A DNA stretch of 11,260 nucleotides, taken from positions 1 through 11,260 of the forward strand of contig JAPLER010000232.1 in the NCBI GenBank assembly GCA_026391115.1. Reading direction: 5' to 3'. Shown here one piece after another: positions 1 to 8,153 of this stretch. The position numbers and the translations under genes were made by a program. A model generated the notes under the pieces. That model saw nothing but the letters and a program-made list of their open reading frames with translations. It made no database searches and was not told the DNA's origin. Every line of letters begins with the position of its first letter. Position 1 is the stretch's first letter. The DNA comes from Bacteroidota bacterium (GTDB lineage Bacteria > Bacteroidota > Bacteroidia > Chitinophagales > Chitinophagaceae).

Positions 1-2216
1 AAGTTAATGTACCACGTTGTGCTACACTTACACCAAGTGTAAATGGAACAGCATTATTGATAATACCTGCTCTCATATTTAATACACCTGTACCAGAAAC
101 AGTACCAGTTTGAGCAGCCAATGCTGTTCCCAAAGAACTGATAGTAATACCTGATGCATTTGTATTATTAAATACAACACCAGAGAAGTTTGAGTTTGAA
201 ATTACAGTTGCTGATGTAAACGTAGCCCCAGTTCCAGTACCACCAGTTACAGCACTTGCAGTTGTAGCAGGTGCAACTGTATAATTACCCATATTAAGTA
301 TTACAGCACTCGTAATAGCCCCTGAGCCATTAACAGCAGATACATAAATAGTTAATGGAGTAATAGCTGTACCACCAGGGAAGGTGAGAATATCGCCAAC
401 TGTGTAACCAGAACCACCAACAGATAAACCAGCATTAGGAATAGTGTTTCTATAAACACCACTACCACTAATTGTTTGTGCATTTGCAACAACACCAGCT
501 GTTCCATTAATAAATGTTTGGAAATTGAAAATATTGCCAGAAGCAAAAGTTCCATTATTTGTTACATTACCTGCAACATAAGTTTGGAATGCATTTCTAA
601 ACTCAGCGTTAGCATTAATCGTAAGATTTCCATTCATACCAATATTAGCCTGTGCAGTAGCAAACCTATTGCCAATAGCATTTCCACCATTAACAGTAAA
701 GTTCATTAATGTTAATCTACCACCACCAGTTGACAAGTTCAACAAGAAACCTGCTGTACCTGTTGACGCAGTGTTTGTAGAAGTTGGTGTACCAAATACT
801 AAAGTATGATTACCTGTTGTAATATTATTAAATACAGTACCTCTGTAAGCAAATGCAGCTCCAGCTGTTCTATGTGGATCAACAATTGTAATAGTACCAC
901 CAGTTAAATTTATAGCACCTGTAGCAAAGGCTCCCCCAGTTGCAGTAGTTCCAAATGCAAATTCGTCAGTACCGGTTGGCACACTACCTAAAGCAGTACC
1001 ATCATTACCATCTACATTTAAGTTACCACCACTCATTGTAAAGTTTGCACCAGTATTAAATAATACATATCCATTGTGGTTAATAGTTGCACCTGAGATG
1101 TTTAATGTACCTGTACTTGCAATATTAAACGCTTTGTTACCACCATTTGTAGGACCTACATTTAATATATCTGCATTTGCTACTAAAGAACCATTTGCAC
1201 CAATACCTAATGAACTACAGAAATATGGAGCAGGTTGTGTACCACCACTTAAAGTAACTGTAAATCCTGAGATATTAACAGTATCGCTAGCTGTAGGTAC
1301 AGTACCACTGCTCCATGTAGTACCATCTCCCCAGAAGCCACTTTTAATAGCAACAATAGCAGGACTATTTACTTGGAATGTGCTAAGATTTGTAGAGTCA
1401 TTAGCTGTGTTACCATCACCAGTAATTATTGCATAACCTTTAATACTCCATAAACCAAGTGTTGTGAAAACAGCACTTGATGTAACAGTATCATTCATTG
1501 TTGCATTAATTGCTAAAGTACCTGTATTAAATATTTTTGAATAATTAAATGGAGTTGAATTAGGGTCTAAGCCTTTACCACCAACAGTAACTGGGGTTGC
1601 AGCAAAATCTAATATAGAGCCTCCAACATTTTTAATTGTAATAACTACTTTACCAGCAGATGTTGCACCAATAGAACCACTTGGGGTTACAACAACAGTT
1701 GCAGACACATCAATTGGTAATAAAGAACTTATTGAAATATTATCAATACCAATATCACTTGACGGAGCACCATCACTATAACCTTTAAATCTTAACACAG
1801 TTGTTGCTGATGTTGAAGCAAAATCAAGTTTTTTATTTGCCCAAGCAGTTCTAACACCAACAGAGTCAACTCTAGTGAATGTGGTACCTCCATCGGTTGA
1901 TACTAAGATAGAAAGTGAATCAGCACCATCAATATTGTTATAGTCAAAAGATAAGCGTTTGAAAGTTGCACCACCGCTACAATTTAAATGTAAATCTAAA
2001 TTACTACTTGCATTAGCAGCCATACCTGCTGTATGTAAACGAGCAGATTTTGTACCAGAAGAAGCTGTTGGCACATAAGAACCATTTGAAGGATTAGCCC
2101 AATTTGCAGAAGCACCATCATCATTTCTTCTCCAACTTGTATCTCCTGTAAATGGTGTTGTTCTCCAATTATTTGTAGGAATACTACGAGAACCACTAAC
2201 ACAACCATCTGCCCGA
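1..2216 (-). CDS. Continuation of the giant surface protein after the frameshift, partial at left edge
   Basis: Reading the minus strand in the frame whose codons begin at positions congruent to 1 mod 3 (for example 2209), I found no stop codon from 2216 to position 1, about 739 codons. It has no start of its own. It opens with ADGCVSGSRSIPTNNW, which continues the sequence ATLPF at the end of the upstream frame. Positions ~1730-2216 encode a jelly-roll/MAM-like domain (SWRRND, LHLNCSGG, STDGGTTF, GIDNISI). Positions ~1360-1730 encode a CARDB/Ig-like beta domain. From ~1352 leftward follows a segment starting SGFWGDGTTWSSGTVP, typical of Bacteroidota beta-helix surface proteins, then Gly/Asn/Thr-rich strands (GTLNISGATI, GGNLNVDGNDG). 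Positions ~191-430 carry a GSGYTVGD...GATFTSA module. The gene runs off the left edge. It is best treated as the second half of the 5496 gene; the product is intact only if the frameshift is an error or is bypassed. Confidence 0.8.
191..430 (-). repeat. GSGYTVGD-type beta module
   Basis: Read on the minus strand from ~430 to ~191, the frame encodes GGSGYTVGDILTFPGG, then a stretch with NGSGAITSAVILN, then GGTGTGATFTSA, a self-contained Gly/Thr-rich beta module of about 75 residues. From memory, similar 'GSGYTvGD...GATF' modules occur in phage tail or fibre proteins and in large bacterial surface proteins. Only one copy is seen here, inside the partial C-terminal half of the giant surface protein. 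The assignment is by motif only. Confidence 0.4.
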
Positions 2217-5200
2217 AAGGCAATGTAGCATAAGCAGGTGTATTTAAAGAAACCAATACAGGGGCAGAATAAGCAAAAGCATTACCATTTGCACAAGTAA
2301 TTTTTCTTCTAAAATATCTGTTAGCAGTTGATAATGTAGTTGTGTAAGTTGTGCTAGTTGATAAACCAGTAACATTTGCCCAATTGCCACCAACTGTTGA
2401 ATCTTGCCACTGATATGTAAATCCAAGTACACCTACAACAGCACTACTACCTGTAACTGAAACTGTAAATGTTAATCCTTTACAAATAGTCGTAGTTGTA
2501 GCGTTTGTTGTACCACCAATTGGAGTACCACTACATTGAACACCAGGTAATACTTTAATGATATAGTCTTCTGTTTCTCCACTACCAAAAGTTTCGCAAG
2601 CATCTGTAAACGCAGCTGCTCTAATTCTTATACGCATCATTGTAAAGCCAGTTAAAGCAGTTGTAGGAACTGATATTGTACCAGTACCTGTTGCAGTAGG
2701 AGTAATATTTAGTATTTCTGAACTTTCAAAAGTTCCACTTTGATCCCAATCAATCCAAACTGCAGCTTGAGTAGGTGCAGCACTATTTATAATAGATAGT
2801 GTATAGTTTTCTCCTTGAGTAAGGCGAGGAGCCAAAGCTGTATCATCAAAAATACTATAACCACCAGTAGGTACGCCTGGACTAGCATTATTATAAATAG
2901 GACTGCCACTATACAAAACTGTAACATCGTTAATTGATGGTGAAGTTGAAGAATGCAAAATGATACCAGTATTTGGTCCACAATAACATTGAAATTGTGA
3001 TTTTACAATTACACAAACTGATGTAGAAAATACCTCTGTACCTGTTTGACATTTTATACCACGTCTAAAACAAGTATTCACTGTAATGCTAGGTACAGTA
3101 TATCCAGGAGTATTTGTATTAGGAATAGAATCCCAAGTTGAACCACCATTGGTAGATTTATACCATTTATAATTCAAACCAATTACCCCAGCAGTTGAAT
3201 TTTGTACACTTAAATTAAATGGTGTGTTTTTACAAATTGAATCAACACTACTTATAGCATTGCCAGGTGTTGGTGCTCCACTACAAGTTACCCCTGCTTT
3301 AATTGCAATAACATAATCTTCGGTTTCACCGCTACCACTTTGCGAACAAGCACTAGCTATATTAGCAGCTCTAATTCTAACACGCATCATTGTTATACCT
3401 ACTACAGCAGTTGCAGGAACTGCAATATCTATAGTTGAAGTTGTTCCTGATACAGTTAAATTTTGTCTTTCACTTGCATCAAAACTACCACTATGGTCAA
3501 AGTCTATCCATACCGAAGCTTGAGTAGGGGCTGCACTTTGAGTAACATTCATAGTGTAGGTACTAGCTTGAGTTAAACGAGCCATACAAGTAGTATCATC
3601 ATATACAGAATAAGCACGATTTATACCTGCTGTTGAATTATCAACATTAGTACCACAACTTGTAAACGTCCAATCGTAAGTTCCATCTGTAAATTGAATA
3701 TCTTGAATCCAAGGAGAAGAAGCACTTTGAAGTGTAATTCCTGTATTTGGTCCACAATAACAATTTGAAACTGGTTTAGTATTTACTGTTATTGGGGTAG
3801 AATAAACACCACTAGCACCACAAGTTATTTTTCTTCTAAACCACATTTGGGTTGTTATTGTTGGAGCTATGTATGTTTTATTAGTGGCTCCTGAAACTAT
3901 AGACCAAGGACCAGTTGCAGAAGTTGTTGAATATTCCCATTGATAAATTAGGTTTGTCACGCCTTCTGTACCATTTTCTACAGATAAAGTGAATGGATTA
4001 TTAGGGCAAATTGAATCTACTGTACTTTTTGTAGTACCGCCTAATGGTGTACCACTACAAGGTGTACCAGGAATAATTTTAGCAATATAATCTTCAGTTT
4101 CACCATTTGCGTAAGATGTACAAGCATTATTATAATTAATTGCCCCACTTGCAGTTCTAAAACGAATCATTGTTAGACCTAAAGTTGCATTTGCTGGCAC
4201 ATCAATAATAGCATCAGCAGTTGTTAAACCTGCATCATATCTTATAATTGTATATTCAGATGAATCAAAAATATTGTTATGATTCCAATCAACCCACATT
4301 GCACCACCAGTAGGTGTTATGCTTGTACCTACAGATGCCGTGTAAGCCACACCTTGTTTAAGTTGTAGCAAAGAAGTATCACCTGTAAATGATGCATATC
4401 CTAAACTTGGAGCAGGATTGGTTGGTGTGTGTTGATTTGAATAGTTAACTGCACCACCTACAATTGCTACAGAATTTATTTCAAGAGTTGTTGTATTGGT
4501 ATATAAGGTTGTGCCAATTAATGGGTTGCAATAACACTCATAAAATGGTTTAACTGTTAAGCATACTTTTTTGGTAAATACAGTTGCATTACCATTTGTA
4601 CAAGTAGTTTTTCTTCTAAAACAAGTATTTACACTTATACCAGTAGTAATACTGTAAGAGAAATTAGTAGCTCCAGTAATATTATGCCACACACCAGCAG
4701 TTGCAGCACTAGAATCTTGCCATTGATATGTTAAACCTGTGCCTAAAAAACCATTTGTTACTGATAAATAAAACGCTTCGTTTACACAAACATTAGATTT
4801 GTTAGAAACAGCATCTCCAGCTAAAGGTGTTCCACTACAAGCAGTAGCAGCTACCCAAGAAAAAGTTGCATCAGGTCTTGTATCCAATGTACCAGTTTGA
4901 GTTGTTACAGTTGTTCCACAAGCATAACCCACGTTATCTGCACGATAAGTATGTGCAGCATTAAAACCTAATCCTGTTGTCCAAGGACTACTTGGATTTC
5001 CTGTCCAAGTTGTGTTTCCAGCAGCTGCACTGTTTGGGTCTCCATTACAAATTTCTATAATGATATTTGAAGTACCATCCCAAAAAAATGGAGCGTTAAA
5101 AATAAACTCATTTGTTCCAGTAACTGGGGTATAATCAACTGGCCCATAAACAGGATTTGTACCAGTTTCCCAACTTGAAGATGAAAGTGCAGCAACTGTA

Positions 5201-5496
5201 GAAGAACCAATAGAAATAGTATATTGCTCTACTGTTCCAGAGAAGTTGTTTAATGCACTTACATCAAATTTAATTGAATTGATTAAACCAGCTGTCATAC
5301 CAGCTGCTTGTAATTCAGTTGCTAAATACAAATACTGAGAACGACTACCCTCAAAATAATCTTGTATAGGACAAGCATAAGAAGTGTTGGTATTACTACC
5401 TGTAGCCGTTCCAATTGTATAATCAGTTTGTGACTTAACTGAAAAAGCTAGAATTAATAGAACTAGAAAGGAAAAAATTTTCTTCATAGTGTACAT
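1996..5496 (-). CDS. Giant secreted Ig/GEVED-repeat surface protein, N-terminal part (frameshifted)
   Basis: This is probably an exported, cell-surface or adhesin-like protein; the ligand is unknown. The better start is the second ATG at 5487 (MKKIFSFLVLLILAFSVKS), which gives a classical signal peptide ending near residue 22 of the longer form. Residues ~23-217 form an N-terminal domain. Then come Ig-like modules (starting at Cys220, 480, 738, 988; each with an FRR(K/G)xxC motif near its end) alternating with three GEVED modules. The GEVED modules carry a W(V/I)D(W/F)(N/D)-type acidic, possibly Ca-binding, loop at ~401, 663 and 914 and a GETEDY motif at 465, 723 and 973. Near residue 1094 (positions 2212-2217) the reading frame is lost. 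The last ~72 residues are rich in Leu, Val, Gln and Met, unlike the rest, and are out-of-frame translation. The authentic continuation is the open frame 1-2216. No type IX sorting domain is visible because the true C-terminus lies outside the window. Module names come from pattern recognition; the frameshift is directly readable. Confidence 0.85.
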   Translation of the reverse strand: MYTMKKIFSFLVLLILAFSVKSQTDYTIGTATGSNTNTSYACPIQDYFEGSRSQYLYLATELQAAGMTAGLINSIKFDVSALNNFSGTVEQYTISIGSSTVAALSSSSWETGTNPVYGPVDYTPVTGTNEFIFNAPFFWDGTSNIIIEICNGDPNSAAAGNTTWTGNPSSPWTTGLGFNAAHTYRADNVGYACGTTVTTQTGTLDTRPDATFSWVAATACSGTPLAGDAVSNKSNVCVNEAFYLSVTNGFLGTGLTYQWQDSSAATAGVWHNITGATNFSYSITTGISVNTCFRRKTTCTNGNATVFTKKVCLTVKPFYECYCNPLIGTTLYTNTTTLEINSVAIVGGAVNYSNQHTPTNPAPSLGYASFTGDTSLLQLKQGVAYTASVGTSITPTGGAMWVDWNHNNIFDSSEYTIIRYDAGLTTADAIIDVPANATLGLTMIRFRTASGAINYNNACTSYANGETEDYIAKIIPGTPCSGTPLGGTTKSTVDSICPNNPFTLSVENGTEGVTNLIYQWEYSTTSATGPWSIVSGATNKTYIAPTITTQMWFRRKITCGASGVYSTPITVNTKPVSNCYCGPNTGITLQSASSPWIQDIQFTDGTYDWTFTSCGTNVDNSTAGINRAYSVYDDTTCMARLTQASTYTMNVTQSAAPTQASVWIDFDHSGSFDASERQNLTVSGTTSTIDIAVPATAVVGITMMRVRIRAANIASACSQSGSGETEDYVIAIKAGVTCSGAPTPGNAISSVDSICKNTPFNLSVQNSTAGVIGLNYKWYKSTNGGSTWDSIPNTNTPGYTVPSITVNTCFRRGIKCQTGTEVFSTSVCVIVKSQFQCYCGPNTGIILHSSTSPSINDVTVLYSGSPIYNNASPGVPTGGYSIFDDTALAPRLTQGENYTLSIINSAAPTQAAVWIDWDQSGTFESSEILNITPTATGTGTISVPTTALTGFTMMRIRIRAAAFTDACETFGSGETEDYIIKVLPGVQCSGTPIGGTTNATTTTICKGLTFTVSVTGSSAVVGVLGFTYQWQDSTVGGNWANVTGLSTSTTYTTTLSTANRYFRRKITCANGNAFAYSAPVLVSLNTPAYATLPFGQMVVLVVLVVFLQIIGEQHHLQEIQVGEEMMMVLLQIGLILQMVLMCQQLLLVQNLLVYIQQVWLLMQVVI
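2242..4839 (-). repeat. Three and a half tandem Ig-like + GEVED coding repeats (~750-780 bp)
   Basis: Within the giant surface gene, units begin at a CSG(T/A)P motif at positions 4839, 4059, 3285 and 2535 (residues 220, 480, 738, 988). The periods are about 260, 258 and 250 residues. Each full unit is an Ig-like half ending near FRR(K/G)xxC, a Cys-Tyr-Cys-(N/G)-Pro junction, and a GEVED half ending in GETEDY. The last unit has only the Ig half. Similarity is also visible in DNA: positions 2620-2642 and 3370-3392 differ by only a couple of bases, and the CYCGPNTG codons recur at ~2970 and ~3747. Such repeats can recombine or collapse in assembly. Confidence 0.8.
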
Positions 5497-5516
5497 TTTG
5501 TTTTTGTTTTATGGGG

Positions 5517-5524
5517 CAAATATA
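5517..5524 (-). promoter_or_regulatory. Putative -7 element for the giant surface gene
   Basis: On the minus strand this reads TATATTTG, an exact match to the Bacteroidota -7 consensus TAnnTTTG. It lies 20 bp before the first ATG (5496) and 29 bp before the preferred ATG (5487), so the leader would be short. A TTTG lies at 5555-5558, but its 30-bp spacer is longer than the usual ~17-23, so the -33 element is weak or absent. Confidence 0.45.
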
Positions 5525-5711
5525 ATGTTAAAACTATGTTAAATATATTTTTAGCAAAATAAAAATTCAAAAAAAACGTACTCAGTAATTTATCATGATT
5601 TTGTATAGCATTTTAACTCAAAAATAAGTTGACAAAAAAGTGTCGTGAAAATAGTTTATAAAAACTTGGTATCGTTTTCGCTTAAAAGAATGAAACAGGA
5701 GAACAAGATTT

Positions 5712-5719
5712 TATTTTTG
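5712..5719 (+). promoter_or_regulatory. Putative -7 element for the GH28 gene
   Basis: The sequence TATTTTTG matches TAnnTTTG exactly and ends 21 bp before the ATG at 5741. No good TTTG lies 17-23 bp upstream. An alternative is a TTGACA at 5629-5634 followed after 17 bp by TAGTTTAT. AT-rich DNA produces such matches by chance, so confidence is moderate at best. The rest of the 5497-5740 spacer shows only A/T-rich sequence and no strong hairpin. Confidence 0.4.
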
Positions 5720-5740
5720 TACCAAATTAATTAAATAACA

Positions 5741-7234
5741 ATGCTAAAAATTTTAACTGCTATTATTTCATTCACAATATTCAATAACATCATTGCTCAA
5801 CAAAAAAGTGCAGATGAGTATTTTAAAATCCTGCCTTTTGAAATGAAAAAGCCAGCATTGCCACATTTTAAAGAAAAAATTTATTTATTACAAGATTTTG
5901 GTGGCAAAGCAGATGGTTTAACTTTAAATACCGATGCATTTGCCAATGCTGTAAATGAGTGTACAAAAAATGGTGGCGGCAAAATCATTGTTTCAAAAGG
6001 CACTTGGATTACAGGACCAATTGAACTTAAAAGTAACGTGAATTTATTTTTAGAAAAAGATGCTGTAATTCAATTTACAAGCGATCATACAAAATACCCC
6101 ATCATCAAAAGTGGCAACTCAAGCAATAGCTTTACAACAGCATCTCCAATTTATAGCTACGACGCTGAAAACATTGCTATTACTGGATTTGGCAAAATTG
6201 ATGGTGCAGGAGAAAGTTGGAGACCTGTGAAAAAAAACAAAGTAAGTGATAGCTATTGGAAACAATTAAATCAATCAGGCATTTTAAGTAATGATGGTAA
6301 AATTTGGTGGCCAAGCAGAGAAGCTATGCTAGGTGAAGATTTTTTGAAAACTTTAAAAAAAGAAAAGCCAAACGCAATAGCAGAAGATTTTTTGCCTGCA
6401 AGAGATTTTTTAAGACCTTATATGGTATACTTAGTTAATTGCAAGAATATTTTAATTCAAGGTGTACGCATTCAGAATTCACCAAAATTCATTTTATATC
6501 CTAGTAGATGCACGAATCTTACAATTGATGGTGCTGATTTTTATAATGATTGGTGGGCTCAAAATGGAGATGGAATTGATATTAGTGCTTGTAAAAATGT
6601 TTTGATATATAATACCACTTTAAGTGTTGGCGATGATGGAATATGTATGAAAAGCAGTGGCAAAAACAAAGATGGTGAAGATGCTAATTTAGAAAATATA
6701 GTTATAGCAGAATGTACAGTTTACAAAGCTCATGGAGGTTTTGTTATTGGCAGTAATACAGATGGTGGTATGAAAAATATTTATGTAAGCAATTGTAAAT
6801 TTATTGGTAGTGATATTGGCATAAGAGTTAAAAGCAATGCTGGGCGTGGTGGTAAAGTACAAAACATTTACTGCACCAATATTGAGATGAAAGATATAGT
6901 TAAAGAAGCCATTAGTTTTGATACTTATTACGAAGATGTAGTTGCTGGAAAGGAAAAAAGTGATATAGCCACAAAAGTTAAAGACAAAATTCCGGAGTTT
7001 ACTAATTTTTATTTAAGTAATATAAATTGTGCTAATGCAGAGACTGCAGTTTATATAAATGGCTTAGCAGAAATGCCTGTTCATAACATTTATTTCAATA
7101 ATGTAAACATTAATGCTAGTAAAGGTTTTATAGCAAATTATGCAAAAGATATAGATTGTACTAGCCTAAAAATAAATGCTAGCAAGCCTTTGTATAAATT
7201 TGATAATTGCAGTAATATGCAATGTAATAACTAA
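5741..7234 (+). CDS. Secreted glycoside hydrolase family 28 (polygalacturonase-like)
   Basis: The 497-residue protein belongs to GH28, right-handed beta-helix enzymes that hydrolyse galacturonosyl links in pectin by inversion. Residues 1-19 are a signal peptide (cleavage likely before QQKSADE), so it acts in the periplasm or at the surface. The N-terminal signature DFGGKADGLTLNTDAF (52-67) and NGGGKIIVSKGTW (77-89) is typical. Catalytic motifs are complete: NGDGID (275-280, family NTD), GDD (297-299), AHGG with His331 (family GHG), and RVK (362-364, family RIK), so Asp277, Asp298 and Asp299 are the likely acid/base set. Length is normal for bacterial exo-type members. No type IX C-terminal domain is visible. 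It stands alone, with no SusC/SusD, esterase or lyase next to it, and ends at the terminator 7244-7276. The exact substrate (polygalacturonate, rhamnogalacturonan, oligosaccharide ends) cannot be told from sequence. Confidence 0.93.
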   Translation: MLKILTAIISFTIFNNIIAQQKSADEYFKILPFEMKKPALPHFKEKIYLLQDFGGKADGLTLNTDAFANAVNECTKNGGGKIIVSKGTWITGPIELKSNVNLFLEKDAVIQFTSDHTKYPIIKSGNSSNSFTTASPIYSYDAENIAITGFGKIDGAGESWRPVKKNKVSDSYWKQLNQSGILSNDGKIWWPSREAMLGEDFLKTLKKEKPNAIAEDFLPARDFLRPYMVYLVNCKNILIQGVRIQNSPKFILYPSRCTNLTIDGADFYNDWWAQNGDGIDISACKNVLIYNTTLSVGDDGICMKSSGKNKDGEDANLENIVIAECTVYKAHGGFVIGSNTDGGMKNIYVSNCKFIGSDIGIRVKSNAGRGGKVQNIYCTNIEMKDIVKEAISFDTYYEDVVAGKEKSDIATKVKDKIPEFTNFYLSNINCANAETAVYINGLAEMPVHNIYFNNVNINASKGFIANYAKDIDCTSLKINASKPLYKFDNCSNMQCNN

Positions 7235-7243
7235 TCAAGTAAT

Positions 7244-7276
7244 AAAAAAGTGCATCAATTATTGATGCACTTTTTT
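7244..7276. terminator. Bidirectional intrinsic terminator between converging genes
   Basis: A perfect inverted repeat: six A, GTGCATCA, a short TTA-type loop, TGATGCAC, six T. The stem can be 15 bp (7244-7258 with 7262-7276). The A run on one side and T run on the other give a U-tract in either direction, so it can end both the GH28 transcript (stop at 7234) and the converging regulator transcript (stop at 7289). Confidence 0.92.
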
Positions 7277-7288
7277 ACTACAACCATA

Positions 7289-8044
7289 CTAACTAAGGCC
7301 TCTTCGTAAATTAGCAACCTCGGCTTGCAAATTATTTACCATACCTGCAAGTTGTCCAACATCCCATCGCTGTACACTACCTGCTTTTTGCAAAATATAA
7401 ACAGCTTTCCACATTTCTAAAACATCATCAGCATTTACATTATAAGGCTCATAAGTTGGGTTATCGCTTACTAATGTAATCTTATTTTTTGCTTTATTAT
7501 TTTTAACTACACGTTTATAAACAATACCATCTTGTTTAGATAAAACAACGTAAGTATTTGTAGTTTTAACTTCTTCAATATCGCCAACCTTCTCTCCTAC
7601 TATTACACTACCACTTGGTGTTGGCATCATACTATCGCCAATAATTTCAAATGCACGATAATTTCCATTAGCAAGCATTGGCAATGTAAATGTATTTAGC
7701 TCATCTAAAAAATTTTCATCAGAATAGCCAGCTAAGTAACCTGCTGCTGCTTTTGCAGGAACAAATTGAATAACACCATTAGTTTCTGATGCCATTTTTA
7801 AACCACGCCTTTGCTCCAAATAACTTACCACTTTTGGTGCAGCTAAATCTTTTAAAATAAAATCATCAAGTGTGATTTTAAAAATTTTACAAATACGTTC
7901 CATTGCTTCAAGTTTAGGCTCTGCTCGCTCTTCTTCATAAGCACCAACTAAAGAACGTTTAATGTCTAGCTTATTTGCAAATTCTTCTTGTGTCCAGCCA
8001 CGCAATTTGCGTAGATAACGAAAATTTTTTCCTGCAAAACTCAT
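7289..8044 (-). CDS. XRE-family HTH repressor with S24 (LexA/CI-like) peptidase domain
   Basis: This is a DNA-binding repressor of the CI/LexA type, with 251 residues from the ATG at 8044. I chose this start because the upstream in-frame start at 8092 adds a Leu/Lys-rich leader encoded by the promoter itself. Residues ~8-62 are a helix-turn-helix (NFRYLRKLRGWTQEEFANKL, then RSLVGAYEEERAEPKLEAM). Residues ~92-220 are an S24 domain: a likely Ala101-Gly102 cleavage site (AKAAAGY), GDSM with nucleophile Ser138, and VYKRV with Lys177. The spacings (G to S 36, S to K 39) are close to those of LexA. This suggests RecA-stimulated or spontaneous self-cleavage, though not all S24 regulators cleave. The C-terminus (GQLAGMVNNLQAEVANLRRG) looks like a short coiled coil for oligomerisation. 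Its promoter holds two matching operator-like repeats, indicating autorepression. It is divergent from the lptE-secG operon and not next to phage genes. Confidence 0.9.
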   Translation of the reverse strand: MSFAGKNFRYLRKLRGWTQEEFANKLDIKRSLVGAYEEERAEPKLEAMERICKIFKITLDDFILKDLAAPKVVSYLEQRRGLKMASETNGVIQFVPAKAAAGYLAGYSDENFLDELNTFTLPMLANGNYRAFEIIGDSMMPTPSGSVIVGEKVGDIEEVKTTNTYVVLSKQDGIVYKRVVKNNKAKNKITLVSDNPTYEPYNVNADDVLEMWKAVYILQKAGSVQRWDVGQLAGMVNNLQAEVANLRRGLS

Positions 8045-8045
8045 A

Positions 8046-8059
8046 ACTAATAATTTTAG
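8046..8059 (-). promoter_or_regulatory. Operator-like repeat O2 (start region)
   Basis: An exact 14-bp copy of O1, 24 bp away centre to centre (a little over two helical turns). It covers the predicted transcription start and ends one base before the repressor's ATG at 8044. Bound repressor here would block initiation and early elongation. The pair O1/O2 resembles the paired operators of CI/LexA-type autoregulation. The functional role is inferred. Confidence 0.7.
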
Positions 8060-8062
8060 ATA

Positions 8063-8093
8063 CAAAAATACTAATAATTTTAGTTTTAACAAA
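8063..8093 (-). promoter_or_regulatory. Promoter of the XRE-S24 repressor
   Basis: On the minus strand, TTTG (8090-8093) is followed after exactly 19 bp by TATTTTTG (8063-8070), an excellent match to the Bacteroidota -33/-7 promoter (TTTG, ~17-23 bp, TAnnTTTG). Transcription would start about 8056-8058, leaving a leader of only ~12-15 nt before the ATG at 8044. This supports that start over the one at 8092, which lies upstream of the -7 box. Confidence 0.75.
8070..8083 (-). promoter_or_regulatory. Operator-like repeat O1 (promoter spacer)
   Basis: On the minus strand this reads CTAAAATTATTAGT. The 13-bp core (8071-8083) is a near palindrome, CTAAnAnTnTTAG. It fills most of the spacer between the -33 and -7 elements and touches the first base of the -7 box. 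The same 14 bp recur at 8046-8059. Position, dyad symmetry and duplication fit a binding site for the dimeric HTH regulator encoded just downstream. Confidence 0.7.
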
Positions 8094-8153
8094 ATATTTT
8101 TTCACATATTTTTTTTGGCAAATAATTACAGTCATATTTACAAAAATTTCAAA

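Noticed and set aside
352..709. Short open frames on both strands at 352-555 (minus) and 476-709 (plus)
   Set aside because: They overlap the real minus-strand frame and show low-complexity shadow composition.
1074..1436. 120-codon plus-strand open frame
   Set aside because: It is antisense to the continuous open frame of the giant surface protein (1-2216, minus) and has no recognisable domain; the antisense frame is long because the real gene is rich in Gly/Thr/Asn/Ala codons.
2209..2223. Programmed -1 frameshift signal in the giant gene
   Set aside because: The mRNA around the slip is CCU UUC GGG CAG, which does not fit the X XXY YYZ slippery heptamer, so recoding is less likely than deletion or sequence error.
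2244..2981. Short minus-strand open frames at 2244-2432 and 2787-2981
   Set aside because: They lie in another frame of the Ig/GEVED repeats, which are clearly coding in the main frame.
2242..4839. CRISPR array or transposon repeats
   Set aside because: The repeats are ~770 bp, in frame and protein-coding, with no short regular direct repeats, spacers or transposase.
5629..5644. Small inverted repeat GACA/TGTC in the divergent spacer
   Set aside because: A 4-bp stem is within chance expectation and has no U-tract or recognisable riboswitch context.
8045..8092. Upstream start for the XRE-S24 repressor at 8092
   Set aside because: The extra 16 residues are encoded by the promoter and operators, and the start would lie upstream of the -7 box.
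8115..8153. TTG start for the lptE-like gene at 8115
   Set aside because: GTG at 8154 gives a more typical lipoprotein signal peptide; TTG is possible but adds an unneeded 13-residue extension.
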